From positions 3,344,001 through 3,408,000 of the forward strand of contig CP054837.1 in assembly GCA_028768525.1 (NCBI GenBank): a stretch of DNA of 64,000 bases, read 5' to 3'. The notes beneath the pieces are model-generated. The model was not told the origin of the DNA. It was given only the letters and a program-made list of their open reading frames with translations, and did not search any database. Positions 7,540 to 16,961 of the stretch are shown here, in pieces. Position 1 is the stretch's first letter; every line of letters begins with the position of its first letter. Position numbers and translations under genes: made by a program. The DNA is from Desulfobacter sp. Lineage in GTDB: Bacteria; Desulfobacterota; Desulfobacteria; Desulfobacterales; Desulfobacteraceae.

Positions 7540-8217
7540 TTACACCGGGCGCCCCTTGTAGCTGCCGGTTTCCACCCAGATCACGGCAAAGCGGACCAGT
7601 TCGGCGGCGTTTTCCAGGCAGAGCTTTTCCTTGATCCGTTCCCGGTAGGTGCCCACGGTTTTGATGGAGATGTTCAGCTGCACGGCGATCTGTTTGGAGG
7701 AGAGGCCCTGGCCGATGAGGCGGAAGATTTCCAGTTCCCGGTCCGATATCCGCTCCAGGGGGGAGGCGTGGGCCAGGTCCGGCTGCTTTCTGAAGACGTT
7801 GAGCAGGCGGCTCATGATGGCGGGGCTGACATGGATATGGCCGGCCATGATGTTCCGGATGGCCGTGACCACGGAATCCGAGGCCTCCTGCTTCATGATA
7901 TAGCCCTTGGCCCCGGCCACAAGGCAGCGTTCGGCATGGAGGGCCTCGTCGTGCATGGAGAGGACCAGGGTGGCGCAATAGGAGTAGCTGTGGCGGATTT
8001 CCTTGACCAGGTCCATGCCGCTGCTGTTTTTCAGGGAGAGGTCCACAACGGCCAGGTGGGGGCGGCAGGCACGGACCAGGGCGAGGCCTGTGTCCACATC
8101 TTCAGCCTCCCCGCAGACCTGCATGTCCGGTTCATGGTCGATCATTTCCTTCATTCCCATTCTGAAAATGGGGTGGTCTTCCACGATGAGAATGTCCAGA
8201 CAATCCGTTTCTTTCAT
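7540..8217 (-). CDS. NarL/LuxR-family response regulator
   Basis: 225 aa. The receiver domain has acidic residues E13/D14, phosphoacceptor D59 (VVDLS) and K109. The C-terminal LuxR HTH is ISDRELEIFRLIGQGLSSKQIAVQLN..KTVGTYRERI. Its start codon overlaps the stop of the upstream kinase gene by 4 bases, so the two form a translationally coupled pair. It should receive phosphate from that kinase. Its target genes are not evident. Confidence 0.93.
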   Translation of the reverse strand: MKETDCLDILIVEDHPIFRMGMKEMIDHEPDMQVCGEAEDVDTGLALVRACRPHLAVVDLSLKNSSGMDLVKEIRHSYSYCATLVLSMHDEALHAERCLVAGAKGYIMKQEASDSVVTAIRNIMAGHIHVSPAIMSRLLNVFRKQPDLAHASPLERISDRELEIFRLIGQGLSSKQIAVQLNISIKTVGTYRERIKEKLCLENAAELVRFAVIWVETGSYKGRPV

Positions 8218-10466
8218 TGCGCCTCCGATGTCTCCGGCAGCACCAGGGTGACCCGGGTGCCGGTGTGGGGTGATGCTGAAATATCCAGTCTGCCGTTGAT
8301 GCGTCCGGCCCGGTAGGACATGATCCTTACCCCCAGGCCGGTGTGGACTGCTGTGGGATCATAGCCTTTTCCATTGTCCGTGACAACCAGTTTTACTGCC
8401 CGCCGGTCTTCCCTGGTTGAACGGGGGATGATACCGGACAGGGAAATTGTGATGGCCGTGCAGCCGGCATGCTTCACCGCATTGTGGACCGCCTCGTGGA
8501 CAATATAATAGGCATGTGTGGCAATGTTGTTGTCTGAAAAGGGGCGGGACGGGCCCGGGGTGAAATTTTTAATATCCAGGGTGCAGGTGATCTTGAAAAC
8601 ATCCCTGACATATTGGGCCAGGTCCGCCAAGGACTGGTCGAATCCCCGGTCCTCAAGGTTGACCGGGGAGAGCCCCTTGGACAGGGTTCTGGTTTTTTCA
8701 ATGGCATCCCGGATGAGGGCCCTGATTTTACCGGCACTGCCGGCTTCATCCGATGAACTCCCTGTTCCCCGCTCCAGGCGGCGGCGCAGCATCTTGGTCA
8801 TGACCTCGATGCCGATGAGCTGGGGGCAGAGGTCGTCGTGGAGGGCCATGGCGATTTTCTGCCGTTCATTCTGGCTGACATCCAGGATTTCCCGCTCCAG
8901 GCGGCGGGATTCGGTGATGTCGGCCATGGCGCCGAGCATGCACGCTTCCCCCCAGAGATCCAGTTTTTCTCCGGAAACCAGCCCCCGGCGCCGGTCCCCC
9001 TCTGCGGTCAGAAAACGGATTTCCCTGTTCTGCACCGGCTTGCGGTCCCGGACATCCCTGAACAGGGCCCGGCCCTCTTCCCGGTGTGCAAAAAAGTGCA
9101 GCCCCAGCAGTTCCCGTCCGATGAGGTCCATGAGGCGGCGGCCGGTGATGGAAAGAAAGCTGTCGTTAACATTGATGAGCTTTCCGCTGTCCAGGCTGAG
9201 GATGAACATGCCAGATGGGCTGGACCTGAACGCCTTGGAAAACATCTCTTCGGAGAGGCGGAGGGCCAGTTCGTTCTGCTTGCGCTGGGCGATCTCCTCC
9301 CTCAGCGCTTTCCCTTTGGATTCCAGCCGGTCCATGAAGCGGTTGAAATAGCCGGCCAATTGTCCGATTTCGTCCCTGGACCGGACGGGCATCCGTACAT
9401 TGAAATTCCCCGAGGCCCCCTGGTCGAACCGGGTCATCAGGGCCCGCAGGGGTTTGACCACCGAGGCGTTGATCCAGAGTGACACGGCAAAGACCATGAG
9501 GGCGATGAGCACGACAATGGCAGTGATCACGGATTTCACCGTTTCCAGGGGGGCGTAGATTTCATCCAGGTAGGTGGCGGAGGAGACGATCCAGTCGTAT
9601 TCGGGGATATGGTTGAAAATCACCAGCTTTTCCCGGTCAACGGTTTCGCCGGGGTTTTTCCAGGTGTAGACAAATTGGCCCGTTTTCATTTCGCACATTT
9701 TGTGTACAAAAAATTTGCCGTCCCTGTCCCTGGCATTATAGTAGTTGCCCGAGATAAAGGGGTGGACGATGAGGTTGCCGCTGGTGTCGCAGATGTAGGC
9801 ATACCCGCTTTTGCCGAATTTCATGTCCAGGATGCTTTCCTTGAAATCCTCGATTTTGATCAATTCCCTGAATTCTTCCCGGTAGGAGGAGGCGGCAATG
9901 ATCCAGTCCCAGGGTTCAAAATAGGACATGTACATGGCCTTGGGCCTGAAGTCCTTGTCCTCCGGGTTTTTCCATTCGTATTCCAGGTAGCCGGTTTTTT
10001 TGGCGATCATTTGGTGGACAAAGGCGTGGTCGGTGAAATTTTTTCCGGCCACCCCCGGGTTGGGGTGTTCAACGGCAATGCCGTCGGAGCTGGCGCAGAA
10101 AATATATCCGGTTTTGCCGATGGTCTGGGAAAAGAGAATTTTCCGGCAGAGGGCCATGGCCTCTTCTTCGCTCCGTTCCCCCCGCTGGAATTCTTCGTAG
10201 AGGGCCCGGACGATATCCAGGTTTTTTTCCGCCACGGCCCGCAAATGGTTTTTTATGGAGGTGGCGGCCGCGGTTTTTACCATATTGCCGATGGCGGCGG
10301 TGGTATTGGTCAGCTCGCTTTCAATATGGGATTCAATGGTTTTTTCCACCTGGAATACAATCAGCGCCCCCCCTGCCAGAAGGGCCGCAAGAAACGCCAG
10401 GGTGTATCCCCCCAAAAGTTTTGACCGGATCCTCAGGTCCTTGAAAAACTGGAAAAAACGGTTCAT
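8214..10466 (-). CDS. Sensor histidine kinase: tandem Cache, HAMP, PAS, HisKA_3
   Basis: 750 aa. A transmembrane helix lies near residues 17-38. Two successive single-Cache modules follow (motifs GKTGYIFCASSDG and GKSGYAYICDTSG, each followed by a W-DW-I stretch), so the periplasmic part can bind small molecules such as carboxylates. A second helix lies near 310-330, then HAMP, a PAS domain (about 400-520), a HisKA_3 dimerisation segment with the phosphorylated His in MALHDDLCPQL near 544, and an HATPase with VVTDNGKGYDP. It forms an operon with the NarL-type regulator. The ligand is unknown. Confidence 0.92.
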   Translation of the reverse strand: MNRFFQFFKDLRIRSKLLGGYTLAFLAALLAGGALIVFQVEKTIESHIESELTNTTAAIGNMVKTAAATSIKNHLRAVAEKNLDIVRALYEEFQRGERSEEEAMALCRKILFSQTIGKTGYIFCASSDGIAVEHPNPGVAGKNFTDHAFVHQMIAKKTGYLEYEWKNPEDKDFRPKAMYMSYFEPWDWIIAASSYREEFRELIKIEDFKESILDMKFGKSGYAYICDTSGNLIVHPFISGNYYNARDRDGKFFVHKMCEMKTGQFVYTWKNPGETVDREKLVIFNHIPEYDWIVSSATYLDEIYAPLETVKSVITAIVVLIALMVFAVSLWINASVVKPLRALMTRFDQGASGNFNVRMPVRSRDEIGQLAGYFNRFMDRLESKGKALREEIAQRKQNELALRLSEEMFSKAFRSSPSGMFILSLDSGKLINVNDSFLSITGRRLMDLIGRELLGLHFFAHREEGRALFRDVRDRKPVQNREIRFLTAEGDRRRGLVSGEKLDLWGEACMLGAMADITESRRLEREILDVSQNERQKIAMALHDDLCPQLIGIEVMTKMLRRRLERGTGSSSDEAGSAGKIRALIRDAIEKTRTLSKGLSPVNLEDRGFDQSLADLAQYVRDVFKITCTLDIKNFTPGPSRPFSDNNIATHAYYIVHEAVHNAVKHAGCTAITISLSGIIPRSTREDRRAVKLVVTDNGKGYDPTAVHTGLGVRIMSYRAGRINGRLDISASPHTGTRVTLVLPETSEAQ

Positions 10467-10519
10467 GTACTGATCTATACGCCAGGGCGGGCGGCAATAT
10501 CAAACGATTTTAGCATTCA

Positions 10520-11038
10520 TCAGGCCAGGGTCCGGGTCTGGATAAAGGTCTCCTGGATGATAAAGGCGTCGATGCTGGCCCGGTGGCGGCTTTTGTCCAG
10601 GGCGTTTATGATTTTATCCTTGGTGCTATGCCAGATGTCCATCTGGGGTTCGCTGAGAATCCGTTCCAGGGGGCTGACGGTGAAGGATGGCCGCAGGCCG
10701 GCCTGGGCAAAAAGCCGGGTAATCCAGGGTTTGTCCACGGCCCACCCGTCGGTGTAAACGGTGAGCCCTTCCAGAAGGTTGTTCAGTTCAAGGGAGACCC
10801 GGGGCGGGGATTTGCCGTGGCGCAAAAGGATTTCCCGGGTGATGCGGTGGGTGTTTTCCGCCTCCTTGTCCCAGTGGGTCCACTGGGGCGGGGGATGGAT
10901 CAGGCTGCAATAGCGTTTGTTTTCGTCCATGGCCACGCCGATTTCTATGGGGTATGAGAGACTGCCGAAGCCGGATGCCTCCACATCCACTATGAACGGC
11001 CTGAAGTTTTTATCCGGACTGATTCCCATGAAATTCAC
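10520..11038 (-). CDS. DEDDh 3'-5' exonuclease-like protein
   Basis: 172 aa. A small RNase-H-fold exonuclease of the DnaQ type. The first acidic pair is in FIVDVEASG, the third Asp in YTDGWAVDKPW, and the last motif in HRASIDA. The length fits a stand-alone exonuclease domain. The substrate (DNA or RNA) cannot be told. It is monocistronic, just downstream of the two-component gene pair's promoter end. Confidence 0.72.
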   Translation of the reverse strand: MNFMGISPDKNFRPFIVDVEASGFGSLSYPIEIGVAMDENKRYCSLIHPPPQWTHWDKEAENTHRITREILLRHGKSPPRVSLELNNLLEGLTVYTDGWAVDKPWITRLFAQAGLRPSFTVSPLERILSEPQMDIWHSTKDKIINALDKSRHRASIDAFIIQETFIQTRTLA

Positions 11039-11129
11039 CGTTTTTATCTGTTTTTACAGGAAGGTTAAAATTTAAAGTAACTAATTTTAAACGGAAATGC
11101 AAATTTTAACCCGGTTGAAGCTGGGATAA

Positions 11130-11165
11130 TGGCCCGGGGGCGATGCCTCCCGGGCCATTTTTTAT
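11130..11165. terminator. Inverted repeat downstream of the thiolase gene
   Basis: TGGCCCGGG (11130-11138) pairs with CCCGGGCCA (11149-11157). The T-run (ATTTTTTATTT) is on the + strand, away from the thiolase transcript. On the - strand only TTAT follows. It may end antisense transcripts or act as a weak end for the beta-oxidation operon. Confidence 0.5.
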
Positions 11166-12416
11166 TTAGATCATCTCAATGGCGCAGGCCATGGCTACGC
11201 CGCCGCCGCCGCAGAGGGTGGCAAGCCCCAGGCTGTCGCCCCGTTTTTTCATGGCGTACATCAGGGTGGTCATGATCCGGGCGCCGGTGGAGCCCACTGG
11301 ATGCCCCAGGCCGATGCCGGAACCGTTGATGTTGGTGACTTCCCGGTTGAGGCCCAGCTCTTTTTCGCAGCCCAGGTACTGGGCGGCAAAGGCTTCGTTG
11401 ACTTCGATGAGGTCGAAATCGTCAATGGCAAGGCCGGATCTCTCCATGAGGTTTTTCACGGCCGGTACCGGGGAGATGCCCATTACCGTCGGGTGGCAGG
11501 CGCCCATTCCCGTGGCCTTGATGCGGGCGATGGGGGTGAGGCCCAGTTCGTCGGCCTTGTCCGCAGACATGATCACCATGCCGGTGGCCCCGTCGTTGAT
11601 GCCCGAGGCGTTGCCCGCCGTCACCTTTCCGGTTTTGGGAACAAAGGCGGCGGGCAGGGCGGCCAGTTTTTCCATGGTCATGCCGGGACGGAAATGCTCG
11701 TCCTTGTCAAAGATCAGGGGATCTTTTTTACGGCGGGGGACTTCCACGGGAACGATCTCATCGGCAAAGCTGCCGTCTGCCGTGGCCCGTTCCGCATTGT
11801 TGTGGGAGCGCAGGGCGATTTCATCCATCTCTTCCCTGGAAATGTTCAGGTGCTGGGCCACGAATTCCGCGGTATGGCCCATGATATAGGGCTTGCCCAT
11901 GAAAAAGGAGGCCGGGGCCTGGGTGTGGTCCACGGGGGTGCTTTCGTCAAAGGGAAGAATGTAGGAGCCGCAGTGCAGGGCGTGGATCATGGCATCCACG
12001 AACTGGGCGTCCTGGAGGCGGCAGCCCCACCGGGCCTTGGGCGCGGTATAGGGAACGCCTGACATATGCTCCACGCCCCCGGCCAGGATGACGTCGGCCA
12101 TGCCGGCCTGGATCATGGCCATGCCCGAAAGCACCGCTTCCATGCCGGAGATGCAGACCCGGTTGATGGTGGCGGCGGGAATGGTCTCCGGGATGCCGGC
12201 CATGAGCGCGGCCACCCGGGTGGTGTTGAGGGTGTCATGGTGCTCCACGCAGGTGCCGTAGCGGACATCGTCGATGATGCCCGGCTCAATGCCGGCCCGT
12301 TTGATGGCTTCTTTCATGGTGATGCTGGCCAGATAGGCGCCGTTGAGGTCTTTGAGGGTTCCGCCGAAGGCCCCGATGGCCGTGCGGCAGGCAGATACGA
12401 TGACAACGTCTTTCAT
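11166..12416 (-). CDS. Acetyl-CoA C-acyltransferase (thiolase)
   Basis: 416 aa. It cleaves 3-ketoacyl-CoA with CoA, or runs the reverse condensation. The nucleophilic Cys is in INRVCISGMEAV, VNEAFA is present, the catalytic His is in GSGIGLGHPVGSTG, and the second Cys is in LCGGGGVAMA. The ATG at 12416 is chosen because AAGGATG precedes it and the protein then begins KDVVIVSACRTAIG, as in the family. An upstream in-frame ATG at 12485 would overlap the acyl-CoA dehydrogenase gene. It is the third gene of the beta-oxidation operon. Confidence 0.93.
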   Translation of the reverse strand: MKDVVIVSACRTAIGAFGGTLKDLNGAYLASITMKEAIKRAGIEPGIIDDVRYGTCVEHHDTLNTTRVAALMAGIPETIPAATINRVCISGMEAVLSGMAMIQAGMADVILAGGVEHMSGVPYTAPKARWGCRLQDAQFVDAMIHALHCGSYILPFDESTPVDHTQAPASFFMGKPYIMGHTAEFVAQHLNISREEMDEIALRSHNNAERATADGSFADEIVPVEVPRRKKDPLIFDKDEHFRPGMTMEKLAALPAAFVPKTGKVTAGNASGINDGATGMVIMSADKADELGLTPIARIKATGMGACHPTVMGISPVPAVKNLMERSGLAIDDFDLIEVNEAFAAQYLGCEKELGLNREVTNINGSGIGLGHPVGSTGARIMTTLMYAMKKRGDSLGLATLCGGGGVAMACAIEMI

Positions 12417-12456
12417 GGGTTCATCCTTCATTTTAAGTGTTGTTGAAAAACCGTTT

Positions 12457-14268
12457 CTATTTTGATGCAAATGCCTCTTCTTCAATTTCCATTACCACGC
12501 CATCGCCGGCCATGACCGCCTCGGCCTTGCCCAGGGTGGCGGGCAGGATTGATGCCGTAAAATACCGGGCCGAGGCCAGGATTCCCTTGTAGAAAGCCAT
12601 GTCTTTTTTCTTGGGCTTGGCCGCCAGTTTTTCCGCGGCAATGGTGGCCCGCCAGACCAGCATCCAGGCCATGAGCACGTCCCCGGTGACACAGAGGAAG
12701 GGGTGGGCAAAGGCAAAGGCGTTCTCTATTTTTCCATCGCCCATGAGGCCGCCCAGTGATTTGGCGGTTTTCATCAGGGTGTTCAGGGCGGTTTCCAGGG
12801 CGGCGGCCTGGTCGCCTAAGCCCTCAACGGCTTTGGCTCCTTCAATGGTTTTTGAGACTTCAGCCAGCAGGTCAGTGAAGGCCTTGCCCTTGTTCAGGCC
12901 CAGTTTCCGGCCCAGAAGGTCCATGGCCTGGATCCCGTTGGTCCCTTCATAGATCTGGGTGATCTTGCAGTCCCGGAGGAGCTGCTCCTGGGGATATTCC
13001 TTGGTGAAGCCGTAGCCGCCGAAGATCTGGACCCCGTCGGAGCAGAGTTCAAAGGCCCGGTCGGTGATATAGCCCTTGGCCACGGGGATGAGCACATCGA
13101 TGATGCCCTGGTACCTGGCCCGGTCCTCTTCGGTCTCGGCCACCTTGACCATGTCTTCCATATAGCCCACGTAGTACAGAAGGCTCCGCATGGCTTCGGT
13201 GTTGGCCTTCATGTTCAGCAGCATGCGGCGGATGTCCGGGTGCTGGATGATGGGGACCCCGGGTGAGCCCTTGGGGGCGGTGAGGCCCGCGCCCTGCACC
13301 CGTTCCTTGGCATAGTTCAGGGCGTTGAGATATGAGGCTGAGGCGCAGGCAAAACCCTGCATGCCCACGTGGAGCCGGGCTTCGTTCATCATGACGAACA
13401 TGGCGCTCATCCCTTTGTTCTCCTGTCCCAGGAGGGTGCCGATGCATTTTCCCTTGCCCCCTAAGGCCATGGAGCAGGTGGGGCTGCCGTGGATGCCCAT
13501 TTTTTCTTCAATGCCGGTACAGGCGATGTCGTTGGGCTCTCCCAAGGATCCGTCGTCGTTCACCCAGATTTTGGGCACCAGGAAAAGCGAGATGCCGGCG
13601 GTGCCGGCAGGCGCCCCTTCGATACGGGCCAGTACCGGATGGATGATATTCTCCACCAGGTCGTTTTCCCCCGAGGAGATAAAAATTTTATTGCCGGTGA
13701 TGGAATAGGTACCGTCTCCGTTGGGCACGGCGCGGGTGGTCAGGGCCCCCACGTCGGAGCCGGCCTCGGGTTCGGTGAGGAGCATGCTGCCCCCCCAGAC
13801 CCCGGTGTACATCTTTTTCAGGTAGAGTTCCTTTTGCCTGTCCGTGCCGAATTTTTCCACCAGCTTGCCGGCGCCGTGGGCCAGGATGTTGTGGAGCATA
13901 AAGGGGTAGTTGGCCCCGTTGAAATAATTGTTGGCGGCCAGGGCCACGGTGGCGGGCATGCCCTGTCCCCCCCATTCCGGATCGTCGCACATGGCGATCC
14001 ATTCGCCCTCGGCAAAGAGTTCGTAGGCCCGGTGAAATACCTTGGGCACGGATACTTTTCCGTTGTCAAAGGTACAGCCCTCTTCGTCGGCCTCCTTGAG
14101 ATGGGGAAGCAATTCCTTGAGGGCCAGGTTCCTGGCTTCGGATACCACCATGTCGATGGTCTTTTTATTGAAGTCTTCAAAGCGTTCGTACTTGCTTAAT
14201 TCTTCCACCTTGAGCTGTTCATGGAGGACGAAATCCACGTCCCGCCGGTCTGCAACCTGTTGTGCCAT
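12457..14268 (-). CDS. Acyl-CoA dehydrogenase, large (about 600 aa) subfamily
   Basis: 603 aa, the length of the FadE5/DmdC-type branch, which carries an extra C-terminal domain. The FAD-binding signature is LLTEPEAGSDVGALTTRAV, followed by the TG-KIFISSGEND beta-domain. The FGGYGFTKEYP..Q..RDCKI..IYEGTNGIQ motif lies near residues 415-450. It would oxidise acyl-CoA to enoyl-CoA in the cytoplasm. The subfamily includes 3-methylmercaptopropionyl-CoA dehydrogenases, so the substrate may not be a plain fatty acid. It sits between hydroxyacyl-CoA dehydrogenase and thiolase genes in one operon; no electron-transfer flavoprotein or enoyl-CoA hydratase gene is nearby. Confidence 0.92.
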   Translation of the reverse strand: MAQQVADRRDVDFVLHEQLKVEELSKYERFEDFNKKTIDMVVSEARNLALKELLPHLKEADEEGCTFDNGKVSVPKVFHRAYELFAEGEWIAMCDDPEWGGQGMPATVALAANNYFNGANYPFMLHNILAHGAGKLVEKFGTDRQKELYLKKMYTGVWGGSMLLTEPEAGSDVGALTTRAVPNGDGTYSITGNKIFISSGENDLVENIIHPVLARIEGAPAGTAGISLFLVPKIWVNDDGSLGEPNDIACTGIEEKMGIHGSPTCSMALGGKGKCIGTLLGQENKGMSAMFVMMNEARLHVGMQGFACASASYLNALNYAKERVQGAGLTAPKGSPGVPIIQHPDIRRMLLNMKANTEAMRSLLYYVGYMEDMVKVAETEEDRARYQGIIDVLIPVAKGYITDRAFELCSDGVQIFGGYGFTKEYPQEQLLRDCKITQIYEGTNGIQAMDLLGRKLGLNKGKAFTDLLAEVSKTIEGAKAVEGLGDQAAALETALNTLMKTAKSLGGLMGDGKIENAFAFAHPFLCVTGDVLMAWMLVWRATIAAEKLAAKPKKKDMAFYKGILASARYFTASILPATLGKAEAVMAGDGVVMEIEEEAFASK

Positions 14269-14278
14269 GGTGTTCTCC

Positions 14279-15136
14279 TTATTTGGTGTAGTCGTAGAAT
14301 CCCTTGCCGCTCTTTCTGCCCAGGTAGCCGGCCCGGACCATCTTTCTGAGCAGGGGGGCGGGCCGGTATTTGTCTTCGCCCAGTTCGGCGTGGAAGCCTT
14401 CCAGCACCCTCAGCATGGTGTCCAGCCCCACCATGTCGGCCAGGGCCAAAGGCCCGATGGGGTGGTTGGCGCCCAGGGTCATGGCGTTGTCGATATCTTC
14501 GGGGGAGGCAATGCCCTCGGCCAGGACGAAAATGGCCTCGTTGATCATGGGGCAGAGGATGCGGTTGACGGCAAAGCCCGGGGCCTCTTTGACCTCAATG
14601 GCGGTCTTGTTGATCTTGTCCACGAAATCCTGGGCAATGCCCAGGGTCTGGTCAGAGGTGGAGAATCCTTTGATCAGTTCCACCAGCTTCATCACGGGCA
14701 CGGGGTTGAAAAAATGCATGCCGATGAATTTATCCGGCCGGCCCGTGGCCGAGGCCATTTCCGTGATGGAAAGCCCCGAGGTGTTGGAGGCGAACAGGGC
14801 CTCTTTTTTGCAGATGGTGTCCAGTTCCTTGAACACCTCTTTTTTGATATCCATGACTTCGATGATGGCCTCGATGACCAGGTCGGCGTCCTTGGCCGCC
14901 ATGGTGAGGTCGGTGGTGCCGGTGATCCGGTCCATGATTTTGTCCGCATCGGCCTCGGCCAGTTTTCCCTTGGATACGGCCCGGTCCAGATTGGATTTGA
15001 TGGTGGTGATCCCGTTTTCCACAAACCGGTCCTCCACATCCCTTAAAACGACCTCAAATCCTGCCTGGGCCGCGCACTGGGCAATGCCTGCCCCCATGAT
15101 GCCTGCGCCGAGTACGGTGACGTTCTTCATTTCCAT
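14279..15136 (-). CDS. 3-hydroxyacyl-CoA dehydrogenase
   Basis: 285 aa, the size of the single-function short form (HbdA/HBD type). The NAD-binding GAGIMGAGIAQCAAQAG is at the N-terminus. NTSGLSITEMA and GMHFFNPVPVMKLVE carry the catalytic Ser/Asn and His regions. It oxidises 3-hydroxyacyl-CoA with NAD. First gene of the beta-oxidation operon; the spacing to the next gene is 10 bases. A sigma-54-type promoter lies about 65 bp upstream, and the divergent gene codes for a sigma-54 activator. Confidence 0.93.
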   Translation of the reverse strand: MEMKNVTVLGAGIMGAGIAQCAAQAGFEVVLRDVEDRFVENGITTIKSNLDRAVSKGKLAEADADKIMDRITGTTDLTMAAKDADLVIEAIIEVMDIKKEVFKELDTICKKEALFASNTSGLSITEMASATGRPDKFIGMHFFNPVPVMKLVELIKGFSTSDQTLGIAQDFVDKINKTAIEVKEAPGFAVNRILCPMINEAIFVLAEGIASPEDIDNAMTLGANHPIGPLALADMVGLDTMLRVLEGFHAELGEDKYRPAPLLRKMVRAGYLGRKSGKGFYDYTK

Positions 15137-15200
15137 GTCTATCCTCCCTGTTGGTTATCTTTCTTACGATGCCTGTGAAACCAATAGCAATTTATCCGGC

Positions 15201-15217
15201 AGCAATTTATATGCCGG
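15201..15217 (-). promoter_or_regulatory. Candidate sigma-54 promoter of the beta-oxidation operon
   Basis: On the - strand CCGGCATATAAATTGCT has GG and GC exactly 10 bases apart and matches the -24/-12 consensus TGGCAC-N5-TTGCT at most positions. It points at the hydroxyacyl-CoA dehydrogenase gene. The adjacent divergent gene codes for an enhancer-binding activator of sigma-54. Confidence 0.6.
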
Positions 15218-15408
15218 AATTCAAATGGCCCGGGAACAGTGGCTTTCAGCCGTTGGGGGAAAATATGGGGGCGGAAAATGGACGATTTCTGTACCATGGC
15301 AAAGTTTTTTCTGTCTCATTTTCCAGTTTACATATGAACTGTTCTATAGGATAGTAGCCTGGTATGGAAAATATGGCGTAATCAATAACAGAATGCCGGG
15401 AGATGTCC

Positions 15409-16947
15409 ATGGGTCTGCATATTGATGAAAATGATTTTTTCAGGGAGGCCACCCTCACCCTCTGTTCCACCCTTGAGATTGAGCGGGCCCTTCACTCCTG
15501 TCTTCTCTATGTCCGGCAATTCATGCCGGCCCTTCAGATGGGATTCCATGTCTATCATCCCGATGCCGGCATCGTTGAAACCGTGGCCCTGGCCACACCG
15601 GAAAAAGGGGAGGCCGTCTCCATGAAGATTCCCCTGACCGGACGGGGGCGGCGGCTCATTGAGGACCGGCGCCTGGAGCGGGTCCGCTCCATTGAACGGC
15701 TGGGAGACGACCCCATCACCGGTCCCGTGGCCGACCGGCTGAGGGCCTGGGACCTTTCCGCCGTGGTCATTGATCTGGTTCTGGAACGGACCATGCTGGG
15801 GATATTTTCCGTTTTCAACGAGGGGGAAACCCCCTTTTCAGAAGATCATGTCCGGCTGCTCAGCCTTCTGGACAAACCCTGCGCCATTGCCCTGACCAAT
15901 TCCCTGAGGTTCAGGGAACTGAATAATTTCAAGGAGCGCCTGGCCGACGATAACCGGTATTTCCAGGCCGAGCTGAACCGCATGGCCGGGGAGACGGTGA
16001 TCGGTGCCGGCCAGGGGCTGGGGCAGGTTATGGACATGGTCCGCCAGGTCTCTCCCCTGGAAAGCCCGGTGCTGCTGCTGGGGGAGACGGGCACGGGCAA
16101 GGAGGTGATTGCCAATGCCATCCATAATTTGTCCCTGAGAAACCAGGGCCCCTTTATCCGGGTGAACTGCGGGGCAATTCCGGCCTCCCTGCTGGATTCA
16201 GAACTCTTCGGCTATGAGAAGGGGGCTTTCACCGGGGCGGTGGCCAGAAAGCGGGGCCGCATCGAACGGGCCCGGGGCGGGACCCTTTTTCTGGATGAAA
16301 TCGGGGAACTCAGCGCCGAAGCCCAGATCCGGCTGCTCCGGGTCCTTCAGGAAAAGGAGATTGACCGGGTGGGAGGCACCGAGACCATCCGGGTGAATAT
16401 CCGCATCATTGCGGCCACCCACAGGAATCTGGAGCAGATGATGGGGGAGAACCGATTCCGGCCGGACCTCTTTTTCCGGCTCCGGGTCTTTCCCATCACC
16501 ATTCCCCCCCTGCGGGAGCGCAGGGGAGATATCCCGGCCCTGGTGGAGCATTTTATCCTGAAAAAAGCCCGGGAAATGAAGCTGCTGAAGATTCCCACGG
16601 TGCCCGGCCGGGTCATGGAGGGGCTGAGGGAGTATCTCTGGCCGGGCAATGTCCGGGAACTGGAAAATGCCGTGGAACGGTCCATGATTCTGGACCGGGA
16701 GGGGGAATTGTTTTTCAAGGAGATCATCGCCCAGGGCGGCGGGGAGGAAGAAGGGGCCGGAGACGGCACCCCGGTGCAGCCCCTTGACCGGGTGGTGGCC
16801 GGTCATATCCGCCGGGCCCTTGCCCAATGCCGGGGACGGGTGGAAGGGGAAAAAGGGGCGGCACAACTCCTAAAAATTCACCCTTCCACCTTGAGAAAGC
16901 GGATGAAAAAGCTTAACATTCCTTTTGGAAGGCAGGTTCGATACTAG
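15409..16947 (+). CDS. Sigma-54-dependent activator (GAF, AAA+, Fis HTH)
   Basis: About 512 aa. The N-terminal 170 residues look like a GAF ligand-sensing domain, followed by a short coiled linker. The AAA+ domain has GETGTGKE (Walker A), the intact GAFTGA loop in LFGYEKGAFTGA, GGTLFLDEIGE (Walker B) and FRPDLFFRLRVFPI. The C-terminal Fis-type HTH is AAQLLKIHPSTLRKRMKKL. The ATG at 15409 is taken because GGAG lies 7 bases upstream; an ATG at 15403 abuts the GGGAG. No receiver domain, so it probably senses a small molecule directly. It is divergent from the beta-oxidation operon, its most likely target. It is also a candidate activator of the two matching promoters near 26162 and 43209. Confidence 0.9.
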   Translation: MGLHIDENDFFREATLTLCSTLEIERALHSCLLYVRQFMPALQMGFHVYHPDAGIVETVALATPEKGEAVSMKIPLTGRGRRLIEDRRLERVRSIERLGDDPITGPVADRLRAWDLSAVVIDLVLERTMLGIFSVFNEGETPFSEDHVRLLSLLDKPCAIALTNSLRFRELNNFKERLADDNRYFQAELNRMAGETVIGAGQGLGQVMDMVRQVSPLESPVLLLGETGTGKEVIANAIHNLSLRNQGPFIRVNCGAIPASLLDSELFGYEKGAFTGAVARKRGRIERARGGTLFLDEIGELSAEAQIRLLRVLQEKEIDRVGGTETIRVNIRIIAATHRNLEQMMGENRFRPDLFFRLRVFPITIPPLRERRGDIPALVEHFILKKAREMKLLKIPTVPGRVMEGLREYLWPGNVRELENAVERSMILDREGELFFKEIIAQGGGEEEGAGDGTPVQPLDRVVAGHIRRALAQCRGRVEGEKGAAQLLKIHPSTLRKRMKKLNIPFGRQVRY

Positions 16948-16961
16948 AAAAAGGAGGGCTT

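Noticed and set aside
15250..15408. GTTTACATATGAAC and other partial palindromes as upstream sites for the sigma-54 activator.
   Set aside because: The repeats are imperfect and single, with no second copy to support them.
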